From the NCBI RefSeq assembly GCF_012935695.1, contig NZ_CP052859.1, positions 1,095,001-1,159,000 of the forward strand: a stretch of DNA of 64,000 nucleotides, given 5' to 3'. Position numbers and translations under genes: made by a program. A model generated the notes under the pieces. It had not been told where the DNA came from. It made no database searches and saw nothing but the letters and a program-made list of their open reading frames with translations. The stretch's first letter is position 1; each line of letters starts with the position of its first letter. Positions 18,692 to 26,990 of the stretch are shown here, one piece after another. The stretch comes from Pseudomonas sp. ADAK18. Lineage in GTDB: Bacteria > Pseudomonadota > Gammaproteobacteria > Pseudomonadales > Pseudomonadaceae.

Positions 18692-19207
18692 CTAAAGGGT
18701 CAGTAATCGGAACAACGCGATTTTATTAATCTCCGCCAGCGCGCACTTGAACTCGGTATCGATTGAGTTGTGGATGCGCGTTTCGAATGCCGCGAGGATC
18801 TGGTGCCGGTCGCTGCCTTTTACCGCCATGATGAAGGGAAACTTGAACTTGGCCTTGTAGGCGTCGTTCAGCTCGGTGAAGCGCGAAAACTCGTCGCTCG
18901 AGCATTGGTGAATACCGGCGCCAGCCTGTTCATTAGTGCTGGCTTCGGTCAACTGGCCCTGGACGGCCGCACGGCCTGCCAGGTCCGGGTGAGCGTTGAT
19001 CAGGGCCAGCTGACTGGCATGATCGGCGCTCAACAGGATGTCGCTCATGCGCTGGTGCACGGTTTCGATCTCGTCGATCGAGCTGTCCTGGCCCAGGTCG
19101 AAGGCCTTTTCGGCCACCCATGGCGAATGTTCGTAGATATCGGCGAAGGCGTTGATGAAGGCATCGCGGCTCAAGGTCGAAGGTTTCAAGGTCTGGAAGG
19201 TGCTCAT
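18692..19207 (-). CDS. uraD: OHCU decarboxylase UraD
   Basis: 171 residues from the ATG that overlaps the puuE stop by 4 bases (ATGA); an extension to 19276 is only a shadow of puuE. The catalytic motif NAHPDLAGRA (His73) is present, and the last residues are FRLLTL. The enzyme decarboxylates 2-oxo-4-hydroxy-4-carboxy-5-ureidoimidazoline to S-allantoin. Translational coupling with puuE places the two consecutive pathway steps together. Confidence 0.94.
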   Translation of the reverse strand: MSTFQTLKPSTLSRDAFINAFADIYEHSPWVAEKAFDLGQDSSIDEIETVHQRMSDILLSADHASQLALINAHPDLAGRAAVQGQLTEASTNEQAGAGIHQCSSDEFSRFTELNDAYKAKFKFPFIMAVKGSDRHQILAAFETRIHNSIDTEFKCALAEINKIALFRLLTL

Positions 19208-20130
19208 TTGGCCGCTCCCTGATACGGGTGGGTTTCGTGCCAATGCCGGGCAATGTCCACGCGGCGGGTGAACCACACCTGCTCATGGCCCTTGGCGTAT
19301 TCGATAAAACGCTTGAGGGCAGCCATGCGCGCGGGGCGACCGATCAGGCGGCAATGCAAACCGATGGAGAGCATTTTCGGTGCCTCTGCGCCTTCGGCGT
19401 ACAGCACATCGAACGCGTCTTTGAGGTATTCGAAAAAGTCGTCGCCCTTGTTGAAACCCTGGACCTGGGTAAAGCGCATGTCGTTGGTGTCCAGGGTGTA
19501 CGGGATCACCAGGTGCGGCTTGCCGGTCGGGTTGTTGGGTTCCCAGTAGGGCAGGTCGTCGTCGTAGGTGTCGCAGTCGTAGAGGAAGCCACCTTCTTCC
19601 ATCACCAGCCGGCGGGTGTTGGGGCCGGTGCGTCCGGTGTACCAGCCCAATGGGCGTTCGCCGGTCAGTTCGGTGAGGATGCGGATCGCTTCGAGCATGT
19701 GCTCGCGCTCTTGGGCTTCATCCATGTATTGGTAGTCGATCCAGCGGTAGCCGTGGCTGCAAATCTCATGGCCGGCGTCGACCATGACGCGGATCACGTC
19801 CGGATGGCGCTGGGCGGCCATGGCCACGGCGAAGATAGTCAGCGGGATATCGAATGCTTTGAACAGTTTGAGGATGCGCCACACGCCGGCACGGCTGCCA
19901 TATTCGTACAGCGACTCCATGCTCATGTTGCGCTCGCCTTGCAGGGGCTGCGCCGAGACCATTTCCGAGAGGAAGGCTTCTGACTCTTTGTCGCCGTGCA
20001 AGATATTGCGCTCACCGCCTTCTTCGTAGTTGAGTACGAACGACAAAGCGATGCGCGCCTTGCCCGGCCAATGTGGGTGAGGAGGGTTACTGCCGTAACC
20101 GATCAGGTCGCGTGGGTAGTCAGCGCTCAC
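19204..20130 (-). CDS. puuE: Allantoinase PuuE (polysaccharide-deacetylase fold)
   Basis: 308 residues with a GTG start and AAGGAAG about eight bases upstream. The N-terminus PRDLIGYGSNPPHPHWPG is typical of PuuE, and the NodB-like motif HEICSHGYRW is at 121-130. This family opens the allantoin ring to allantoate without the metal centre of classical allantoinases. It heads the puuE-uraD-alc run and overlaps uraD by 4 bases. A perfect TTGTATACAA palindrome at 20211-20220 lies 81 bp upstream of the start. Confidence 0.94.
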   Translation of the reverse strand: MSADYPRDLIGYGSNPPHPHWPGKARIALSFVLNYEEGGERNILHGDKESEAFLSEMVSAQPLQGERNMSMESLYEYGSRAGVWRILKLFKAFDIPLTIFAVAMAAQRHPDVIRVMVDAGHEICSHGYRWIDYQYMDEAQEREHMLEAIRILTELTGERPLGWYTGRTGPNTRRLVMEEGGFLYDCDTYDDDLPYWEPNNPTGKPHLVIPYTLDTNDMRFTQVQGFNKGDDFFEYLKDAFDVLYAEGAEAPKMLSIGLHCRLIGRPARMAALKRFIEYAKGHEQVWFTRRVDIARHWHETHPYQGAAK

Positions 20131-20210
20131 TGCAGTCTTCCTTCTTGTTCGTGGTAGCTAGTGTGTGGCGGCCAGCGAAAAGACTGGGTGGCGTCACAGC
20201 GATGGACTGA

Positions 20211-20220
20211 TTGTATACAA
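20211..20220. promoter_or_regulatory. TTGTATACAA palindrome upstream of puuE
   Basis: A perfect 10-base palindrome, 81 bp from the puuE start. The same core recurs at 20405-20416 and 28466-28477, always upstream of a purine gene. GntR (FadR-type) repressors are known to bind short TTGTATACAA-like palindromes; the actual regulator is not in the window. Confidence 0.55.
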
Positions 20221-20404
20221 CTTGATGGTCACTTTGTAAGCCTGTATTTCCGCATTTTTTCAGTGGCTTCCTAACAGGGTAGTACTGCAAGAAACCTGCC
20301 TGACTGGTCAGCTAATGGACGAAAGGTCGTTTAAAAGCAAGGACGGATAAGGAATTTCCCGTAGGACCAGGGGCAATCGGGCAGTGCAGAAGTTTGTGAT
20401 TTTT

Positions 20405-20416
20405 ATTGTGTACAAT
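20405..20416. promoter_or_regulatory. ATTGTGTACAAT palindrome upstream of hiuH
   Basis: A near-perfect palindrome (one central mismatch) about 97 bp before the hiuH start, with the same form as the puuE and AzgA-permease boxes. Confidence 0.5.
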
Positions 20417-20512
20417 TTTTTTAAAAAGTGTCTTAATCAGCCATCACCAGATTTTTTAATGCCCTAATAAGGGGCCGCTTTTTTCTAATCGGATTTCGGA
20501 GGCTCACGCCCC

Positions 20513-20866
20513 ATGGGACGACTGACCACACACGTACTGGACGCCGCTCACGGCTGCCCGGGTAGCGCCATCAAGGTTGAATTGTATCGCGTTGAAGGCG
20601 CACAGCTTGAGCTGGTCGCCAGCACCATGACCAACAGCGACGGTCGTTGCGACGCGCCATTGCTGCAAGGCGATGATTATCGTAGCGGTGTCTATCAGTT
20701 GCAGTTCAGCGCCGGTGATTACTACCGAGCCCGTGGCGTGTTATTGCCTGAGCCAGCTTTTCTTGACGTAGTGGTGCTGCGTTTCGGTATCAGTGCCGAA
20801 CAAGACCATTACCATGTGCCCTTGCTGATTTCGCCTTACAGCTACTCGACCTATCGCGGCAGCTGA
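20513..20866 (+). CDS. hiuH: 5-hydroxyisourate hydrolase (transthyretin-like)
   Basis: 117 residues. The N-terminal MGRLTTHVLDAAHGCPG carries the catalytic His7, and the protein ends YRGS, the signature tetrapeptide that separates true HIU hydrolases from transthyretin. It converts 5-hydroxyisourate to OHCU, the step between PuuD and UraD. No N-terminal signal is present, so it is cytoplasmic. GGAGG lies upstream of the ATG. It is divergent from puuE and ends with a clear terminator at 20910. Confidence 0.95.
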   Translation: MGRLTTHVLDAAHGCPGSAIKVELYRVEGAQLELVASTMTNSDGRCDAPLLQGDDYRSGVYQLQFSAGDYYRARGVLLPEPAFLDVVVLRFGISAEQDHYHVPLLISPYSYSTYRGS

Positions 20867-20909
20867 GTCGTCACCTCGCTTCACACCCCCAAAGCTCTTC
20901 GTTGGTTTC

Positions 20910-20937
20910 GCCCGCTCACACTGCGGGCTTTTTTTTG
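20910..20937 (+). terminator. Rho-independent terminator after hiuH
   Basis: GCCCGC-TCACACT-GCGGGC followed by eight T. It ends the hiuH transcript, so the large gene that follows needs its own promoter within about 45-80 bp. Confidence 0.85.
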
Positions 20938-20980
20938 CCGGTTGGCCGTTCAATTATCTAACGCCTTTTGAATATTTACG

Positions 20981-23900
20981 GTGCTTAGGCTGGGTGTTTT
21001 CCTCGACGAAGAAATCACCGTGACCTCACCCGCCGACAACTTAATCATTGCCTCCCCTCGCATCTCCTCGAGCGACGCCGCCGACTCTGAAGACCCGTAC
21101 AGGTCTGTCGAAGACGTATCGCAGGCGATACGCGACCAGCTGACACTGCGCATCAATACCCATACCCATCCCAGCCGCCTGATCAATCAGATCGGCCTTG
21201 CTGACCTGCGGTGTGCCAACTCTGCACAGGTGCTTGCACGCTTGGTATCGCGTGCGCCCAAAGTCTTGAAGGTGATCCGCGCCGAGCTGCGTAAAACGTT
21301 TGGGATTGACCCCGACAGTCTGCTGTTTACCGAGCCCAAGCCGCCCCAGGTCCCTCTGAAAGTCGATAGTTTGACCGATCGGGCACTGCTGTTGCTGGTC
21401 CTGCCCACGGTGCCGGTCAACATCAATCAGTTCACCGCCCTGAGCGTCAAGGGGGCCTCGGCCCACCCGTTGTCCTATACGCCATTGGAAGCCATGCAGC
21501 GCGTGATCGCGATGAAGCTCTTTGACCGGCTCGCCCATGCAGCAACGGAATATTGGGGCACCCTGGTGCAGGGTTCCTGGCTGACACGCAGGGAGCGTTG
21601 GGTGGAGCTGTACAAGGAACTCCTCGCTGACCGGGCTTTTATGGCGCGGCAACTGGACGAGGTATCAAGTACAGGAATGGCCATGGTTCAGGCCCTGATC
21701 GATGCCCCAACCGCTGAGGCACGTGAGCGCTCAGGGGGGGATTGGGCCAGTGTGCGAGCGTGCCCGTTGATGTGGCCGGGTGCAGTTTCGGTACCGATTC
21801 CCGGGGCATTGCATATTTATCGTGAGGGCGACCCCAGCGATGCGCCCCATGTCATTTATATACCGGGCCTGGTCCGCAGTTTCTACGAGTATTCCTCCTT
21901 CATGCTCCTTCAGTGCGGTCTGTTGAAGCTGGCCAGTGAGTCGCTGTTCGATGACCTCTGGCAGTGCATGCCGTTAAAACGGCGCCATGAATTATGCCGC
22001 CCCACCAACATGACCTCCGCTTCCAGCGTTCTTCGCGGCTCGATGGTAACGGACGATGCGCTGGCGTTTAGTGCGCAGGCGTTGCTGGACGGGCAATGGG
22101 AAAACGAACTGGCCTGCGCCATTGCGATCAATCACGCGCACGTTTTTTCCAGTGAGCGGCCGCGACCTCCGGCATTAGCTGCCGTGCCTTTTCTCGCGTA
22201 TATCGAGCGTGCGAGGAAACAATTGGTCGGCGGCGCCCGGCTTGGCGTCATTCGCGATGAATTGCTCCAATGGGACCAGCAAAGACGGCGCGCAGAAATT
22301 ATCTTTGCCAGCACGGCGCCCGGCCTGGCCCTGCTCACCGTAGAGCACCAGGTCAAACGCTATGAAAAAGCGCTGGTGGCGCTGCTGAACCCGCTTGATC
22401 CAGGCGAAGATACTCAAGGGTATCGGGATCTCGTGGTGCTGGTGAACCAACTCAAGGTCCATGCGCAGGCGTTGAATACGCTGACCCAGGGCGCGCAGCA
22501 ACGGCTGTTCGAACTGGCATTTTGGATTGAGCGCCCCACCGGCACGCGTAGACGTGGCTTCCTGGTCGTACACGCCCAAACAGAGGCCCTGCGTTGCGAG
22601 GTTCAGTTGCTACACCGGCTCAAGCTGATACGCACTGCTCATCGAGACCTGATAATCGAAGTATTGGACCAGCCTTTGGCCGCTAAGCGTTCGGACAGTA
22701 CTACCCAAGTACTGTCGATCTCGGTGGGCAGTGAACCTGACGCCTTCTACCCACTCCATAATGTGTGGGTGGTGACCAGGGCTGAGGCGGTGAAGTCTGC
22801 GGCGCGCCAGGTTCCGGTCGTACTGTGCGCTTTCGGGCAAAAGGGCGGGGTGACGACGTTCTCCGGTCTGGACGCATTAACCCGTAGCCTGAAGGTTAGC
22901 CTGAACAGCCGTGACGATTCTGTGCTGTGGGGCTGTGTTGAACGCGACAAACGTCACGACTTACGCGCACACGCAGCGCGTGAAACGCTGGCGGTGCGTT
23001 ACGAGCTCGTCGAGGGTAATCCTGCGCTGCTCTCTCTCAAGCAGCTGCTTAAGTGCTACGTTCGCTTGAAAAAAAGCATCGATGGCAATGATGCTCGTCT
23101 TTTCAGTGAGGTGACGGATGTTGAGTTGAGCCGCTTGCTGCTGGTGGGCGAGTTGGATGAGCATCTGAAAGTGCCGGCCAGTGATGCGCTTAAGCAGGCG
23201 CTTGCCAATATTGACCTGCTGCGTAGCGCCGCGTCTGAAGCGAAAAAGCTTCCGGCGTGGTTGCCACGCGCAACGGTTGTCCAGCGTAAACACTTCATGC
23301 AGTTGCAGCGCCACTACGTGAGCAGCGCCGTCGTATTTGAAAGCAGGCTTAAACAACGTCTGCCTGAGCTGGACACATTCGCCCGCCGCATTTTGATCGC
23401 CCGCTTGAGTCAGGATGGTTTCTACCCGCAACTGGATATCGACAAGCCCTTGATCGAAATGCCCGATGCTGTAGCCAGCCATCAGAGCGGGTGGGACAGC
23501 ACCAGTTCTATTGGCGATCGCCAAGTCATCCACACGCCAACCCTTGAACGTACAACCTTCAGCATGCTGCATCTGGCGTTGCATAACCTTGATCCGAAAG
23601 ACGCCTCGACGAAGCGCCGATTTAATTACGCCCGCTATCTGCAACCCGATTGGAAAAAGCGGCTGAACTCCAGTTACCTGATCAATATGGTGTCCTCGCT
23701 GGATATCGGCGGCCAGTACGAGGCATTGATCAACAAGGTTTTTTATCCGCACGTTGCCACCGCCCACACGCTCAGTGAAGGACGTATTCCCGCGTTATTG
23801 AATCGCACGTTACAGGCGGGTGTGAGTGGTCATCTTTTTTCGGCTGTTCAACAAGGGTTGACGGCGAATGCACAGAGCGTATTCACGACCGCAATGACGG

Positions 23901-26311
23901 CACGAACCCCAGAGGACCTGTTGAGAAACGGGCATCAGCTGCAACTGTGCGTGGTTCATCTGGTGGGCCACACGATGCGCAATGATCGTTATATTGCAGG
24001 GATAGTGGTCATTCATGACAAGCACTCCGAACGCTGCGTGGTTTATTGGCCCAGTGCCCCCGGTACCTTTGTGCTCTGCGAGTACAGCAGCTTGCAACAG
24101 GCCCATGCTGAGCTGAATCGCATCGGTGCATTGCCCGACAACTTCAAGGCATTGGTGCAGCAGATAGCACCTGGTTGGGCATTTGAGGCAATCACCCACC
24201 ATCCCGATAAAGTCGACGCACCCATCTGGCCAATCAAAATTCTCGATACGCGTTCTGTCAGTTTCATGCTTAAGGGGATCTGGAAGGGGGCTGAGTTTGT
24301 ACGCTCATTCAGCATCAAGCATCTGGAGCCGACGGCGTTGCCCGATGAGATTGAAAAGCAGACCCGCGAGCAGATGGCCAGTGATCCGCTGAGTTGGTTG
24401 GCTGTTGTACCGACCTCTCACAGCAACGCCAAAGCATTGTTATACCGTGCCTACGTTCTCGACGTGCAACGCCGGACTCAAGCGGCCTGTAACTCCGGCA
24501 AGGCGCTGGAGAAATATCGACTCCGTCGCGAGGAGGAGCAGAGCGATACCCGCATACGAGCGCTGGTGTCTTTTTTCGTGCCACCCATCGGGATGGCTAA
24601 CGCCTTCTATGAGTTGCTACTCGCAGCGCGACGTTATCACCGCTTTGGCAGTCCCCACGATGCAGTAGATGTGGGCTTTATGACTGTATTTTTGGTTATC
24701 GATCTGTTGACGAGCTTTATACCCGGCTCAAAGGGAAAGGGTGTCGCCGGAGTTGGTATCGTGCGGCGCCCGCTGGGAACTGCCCTGAATCGGATCCGTC
24801 GCTTGAGTATGAAAACTCACGGAGGATTTTCCCGCCAGACACCGTCACCTGTCACTCAGTTAAAACCCTTGCAGCCTTTCAAAATCAAGGGCGTGCCTGA
24901 GGGGGCTGTGGCGCTGAAAGGGCCGGGTGAGAGAGGCATCCATGTGAAAAGCGGCGAACACTTTGTGGTGGATGACGCGCACTATTACCCGGTTTACCGG
25001 CGCAGTAAGGAACAGCCGTTTCGCCTGAAAAACAAGCAGGTGCCGGGGCAAGACGAACTGATTCTGGACATCCATCAGGGCAAGGAGTGGCTGTTGGGTG
25101 CGGATGCGCCTCAACCGATACCAGGGCCGAGTTCGGGCGTGCTCAGCCCGTGGCGAACGCCTGCCCTGTCGTCGGACTGGCGGCCACCTACTGTGCGTAT
25201 GGGTACGGAAAGCAGAATTTTTCAGTCATCCGTGTCGGGCACCGATTGGTTCAGTTGGCGTTCTCAAACTCCCGGGAATCAGATCTCGGGCCCCTCGGTG
25301 CTCGGGGTGTCTCGTGTTCATTTGGAGTCCCCAGGATTTCCCTACGATGCCATCTATGTGGGCTCATGGTATGACACGGCGACGGAGTCCGGGGCCGGGC
25401 ATTACCGGTTGCTCTACCAGGGTGATCAGGCTCCGTTGAACAAGATTGCGTTTATCTACAGGGATGAGCCGCTGGTTTCATTGGCCAGCGTTGATATTGA
25501 ACGTTGGACAAACACCGCTACCGGTCGTCGCGATCAGCCCATTCCGGTGTCGCGCGGCCCCACCGGCGACTGGCAGCTCCATGCGCCGCTGTTCGGCAGG
25601 CCGTTGGAGCAATCTGTGGGTATGGCTTTCCCCAGCATGACGACCCACAGCCGGCGATTTTTGGTCCTGAGGTTGATTGAACTATCAGATTCTTCCCGCC
25701 CGGTAACGGCCAGTCATCTGCTCAATGTCCGTGCGACGCTGGACAATTGGTTGCCCCCTGTTCCCAGCAGGCTTGGCCAGACGGACGATGTGCTGCAAAT
25801 GTTGCGGCCCGCCAAAATGAAGCAAAACGTTTTCGTTGGCTACGAAGGCAAAGCCCCCGGCTTCACTCGCGTCGACTTCACGCCGTCTGTAGCGTTAGAC
25901 CCGGTGCTCAAGTCCGGTGGCACGCGAGTCAAGGCCGCTAGAAATATTGCACAGCGTGCGCAAGTCAGGACGGTGCTGGAGCAGCAAGGCTTTAACTGCC
26001 AGGAACTGCAAGTAAAGCGTGGTCGTGTACTTGCTCATGAACTGATTGCTACGCATCCCAACTCAAACAAACTGTACTACGTGTCTTATCATTGGATTGA
26101 GTACGGGAGCATCATGTTGGGGAGGAGGTTTACGGATCATTGGCTTAACAGCAGCATCAACAAATACCCCCTTTCACTTCCTTTGGCGGGCGTCAGAAGT
26201 GCGATGCAAGAACAGCGCTTGACTCGGATCGTGGCAGGTATTCACTGGCCAAAAAGGGGGACACTCCCTGCCACCGTTTATTTCGTCAAAGTGAGCCCAC
26301 TCGAGCCTTGA
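20981..26311 (+). CDS. Very large DUF6543-type (dermonecrotic-toxin-like) protein, 1776 codons
   Basis: The largest gene in the window. The frame opens with GTG at 20981; a second in-frame GTG at 21020 (giving VTSPADNLI) has a weak GAAGAA upstream, so the start is uncertain. There is no signal peptide. Residues about 160-250 (LSYTPLEAM, then WGTLVQGSWLTRRERWVELYKELLADR) and later VIYIPGLVRSFYEYSS fit the N-terminal DUF6543 region of large Pseudomonas proteins named after dermonecrotic toxins. A hydrophobic hairpin (FMTVFLVIDLLTSF, about 1230-1260) is followed by a segment with GIHVKSGEHFVVDDAHYYPVYRR, and then about 430 C-terminal residues that I cannot assign. No secretion, immunity or chaperone gene is adjacent. 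It sits inside the purine island between hiuH and a LysE gene. Family placement is from recalled patterns; the function is unknown. Confidence 0.7.
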   Translation: MLRLGVFLDEEITVTSPADNLIIASPRISSSDAADSEDPYRSVEDVSQAIRDQLTLRINTHTHPSRLINQIGLADLRCANSAQVLARLVSRAPKVLKVIRAELRKTFGIDPDSLLFTEPKPPQVPLKVDSLTDRALLLLVLPTVPVNINQFTALSVKGASAHPLSYTPLEAMQRVIAMKLFDRLAHAATEYWGTLVQGSWLTRRERWVELYKELLADRAFMARQLDEVSSTGMAMVQALIDAPTAEARERSGGDWASVRACPLMWPGAVSVPIPGALHIYREGDPSDAPHVIYIPGLVRSFYEYSSFMLLQCGLLKLASESLFDDLWQCMPLKRRHELCRPTNMTSASSVLRGSMVTDDALAFSAQALLDGQWENELACAIAINHAHVFSSERPRPPALAAVPFLAYIERARKQLVGGARLGVIRDELLQWDQQRRRAEIIFASTAPGLALLTVEHQVKRYEKALVALLNPLDPGEDTQGYRDLVVLVNQLKVHAQALNTLTQGAQQRLFELAFWIERPTGTRRRGFLVVHAQTEALRCEVQLLHRLKLIRTAHRDLIIEVLDQPLAAKRSDSTTQVLSISVGSEPDAFYPLHNVWVVTRAEAVKSAARQVPVVLCAFGQKGGVTTFSGLDALTRSLKVSLNSRDDSVLWGCVERDKRHDLRAHAARETLAVRYELVEGNPALLSLKQLLKCYVRLKKSIDGNDARLFSEVTDVELSRLLLVGELDEHLKVPASDALKQALANIDLLRSAASEAKKLPAWLPRATVVQRKHFMQLQRHYVSSAVVFESRLKQRLPELDTFARRILIARLSQDGFYPQLDIDKPLIEMPDAVASHQSGWDSTSSIGDRQVIHTPTLERTTFSMLHLALHNLDPKDASTKRRFNYARYLQPDWKKRLNSSYLINMVSSLDIGGQYEALINKVFYPHVATAHTLSEGRIPALLNRTLQAGVSGHLFSAVQQGLTANAQSVFTTAMTARTPEDLLRNGHQLQLCVVHLVGHTMRNDRYIAGIVVIHDKHSERCVVYWPSAPGTFVLCEYSSLQQAHAELNRIGALPDNFKALVQQIAPGWAFEAITHHPDKVDAPIWPIKILDTRSVSFMLKGIWKGAEFVRSFSIKHLEPTALPDEIEKQTREQMASDPLSWLAVVPTSHSNAKALLYRAYVLDVQRRTQAACNSGKALEKYRLRREEEQSDTRIRALVSFFVPPIGMANAFYELLLAARRYHRFGSPHDAVDVGFMTVFLVIDLLTSFIPGSKGKGVAGVGIVRRPLGTALNRIRRLSMKTHGGFSRQTPSPVTQLKPLQPFKIKGVPEGAVALKGPGERGIHVKSGEHFVVDDAHYYPVYRRSKEQPFRLKNKQVPGQDELILDIHQGKEWLLGADAPQPIPGPSSGVLSPWRTPALSSDWRPPTVRMGTESRIFQSSVSGTDWFSWRSQTPGNQISGPSVLGVSRVHLESPGFPYDAIYVGSWYDTATESGAGHYRLLYQGDQAPLNKIAFIYRDEPLVSLASVDIERWTNTATGRRDQPIPVSRGPTGDWQLHAPLFGRPLEQSVGMAFPSMTTHSRRFLVLRLIELSDSSRPVTASHLLNVRATLDNWLPPVPSRLGQTDDVLQMLRPAKMKQNVFVGYEGKAPGFTRVDFTPSVALDPVLKSGGTRVKAARNIAQRAQVRTVLEQQGFNCQELQVKRGRVLAHELIATHPNSNKLYYVSYHWIEYGSIMLGRRFTDHWLNSSINKYPLSLPLAGVRSAMQEQRLTRIVAGIHWPKRGTLPATVYFVKVSPLEP

Positions 26312-26927
26312 TCAGCGATAGAACCCCAGCACCCCCGAATAACCCGGCACTGATGCGGTTGAACCAGCTTTGGCCGCTACCGCTGCGTAGATACCGCGCT
26401 GCGCCATGCGCGCCCAGGCCGTAGGCCAGCTTGCATAGCAGGTCGAGGACGGTCCAGGTGGCAATCATGATCAGCAACTGAGGCAGAAAAGGCTGCTGAC
26501 TGCTGAGGAACTGCGGCAGGAACGCGGCGAAAAACAGAATGTCCTTGGGATTGCTCGCGCCCAGTACAAAAGCCTGACCGAACAGGGCGCGAAAGCGTGG
26601 TGTCGGTGCTGTCTCCGGCACTTCGGCGCCCTGGGTTGGCTGGCGAGATTGCTGCCAGCTCTGCCAGGCGAGGTAAAACAGATACAGCGCGCCGACTATC
26701 TTCAAGGCGCTGAACAGCTGCTCTGAGGCCAACAACAGGGCGCCGAGCCCCAGGGCCGAGGCACTCAACAGGCAGATCGAAGCAAAAACGCCACCGAGAA
26801 ACGCCGGGTACGAACGGCGCAGGCCGTAGTTCAAACTGTTGCTGATCATCAGCAACGACAGTGGCCCCGGAATCAGGATCACCACCAGCGCAGCGCCGCT
26901 GAACAGCAGCCAGGTTTCCAGACTCAT
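26286..26927 (-). CDS. LysE/RhtB-family exporter
   Basis: 213 residues from the ATG giving MSLETWLLFSG, with GGAGG six bases upstream; the longer frame to 26957 is not needed. About six membrane spans and the family pattern LIPGPLSLLMISNSLNYGLRR near the N-terminus, plus GASNPKDILFFAAFLPQF in the middle. Relatives export amino acids or small metabolites by proton exchange. The 3' end overlaps the 3' end of the giant DUF6543 gene by 26 bases tail-to-tail, so neither gene can have a private terminator. Substrate is unknown. Confidence 0.87.
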   Translation of the reverse strand: MSLETWLLFSGAALVVILIPGPLSLLMISNSLNYGLRRSYPAFLGGVFASICLLSASALGLGALLLASEQLFSALKIVGALYLFYLAWQSWQQSRQPTQGAEVPETAPTPRFRALFGQAFVLGASNPKDILFFAAFLPQFLSSQQPFLPQLLIMIATWTVLDLLCKLAYGLGAHGAARYLRSGSGQSWFNRISAGLFGGAGVLSLIKARVGSL

Positions 26928-26950
26928 TCCATTCCTCCATTCATGCAAAA

Positions 26951-26970
26951 GCCTCACCCGAGGGTGAGGC
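26951..26970 (-). terminator. Terminator of the AzgA-type permease gene
   Basis: GCCTCACC-CGAG-GGTGAGGC, followed on the minus strand by CTTTTGC. It lies between the permease stop and the lysE-type start on the same strand, and so separates the two transcripts. Confidence 0.75.
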
Positions 26971-26990
26971 GGTTTTCAACGATTCCCAGA

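Larger units (their letters stand above)
20131..20512. other. Divergent control region puuE / hiuH
   Basis: About 380 bp holding both promoters of the urate pathway. It contains two similar palindromes, TTGTATACAA at 20211-20220 and ATTGTGTACAAT at 20405-20416, one near each divergent start, and is AT-rich near 20400-20480. No coding frame is convincing here. Confidence 0.6.
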
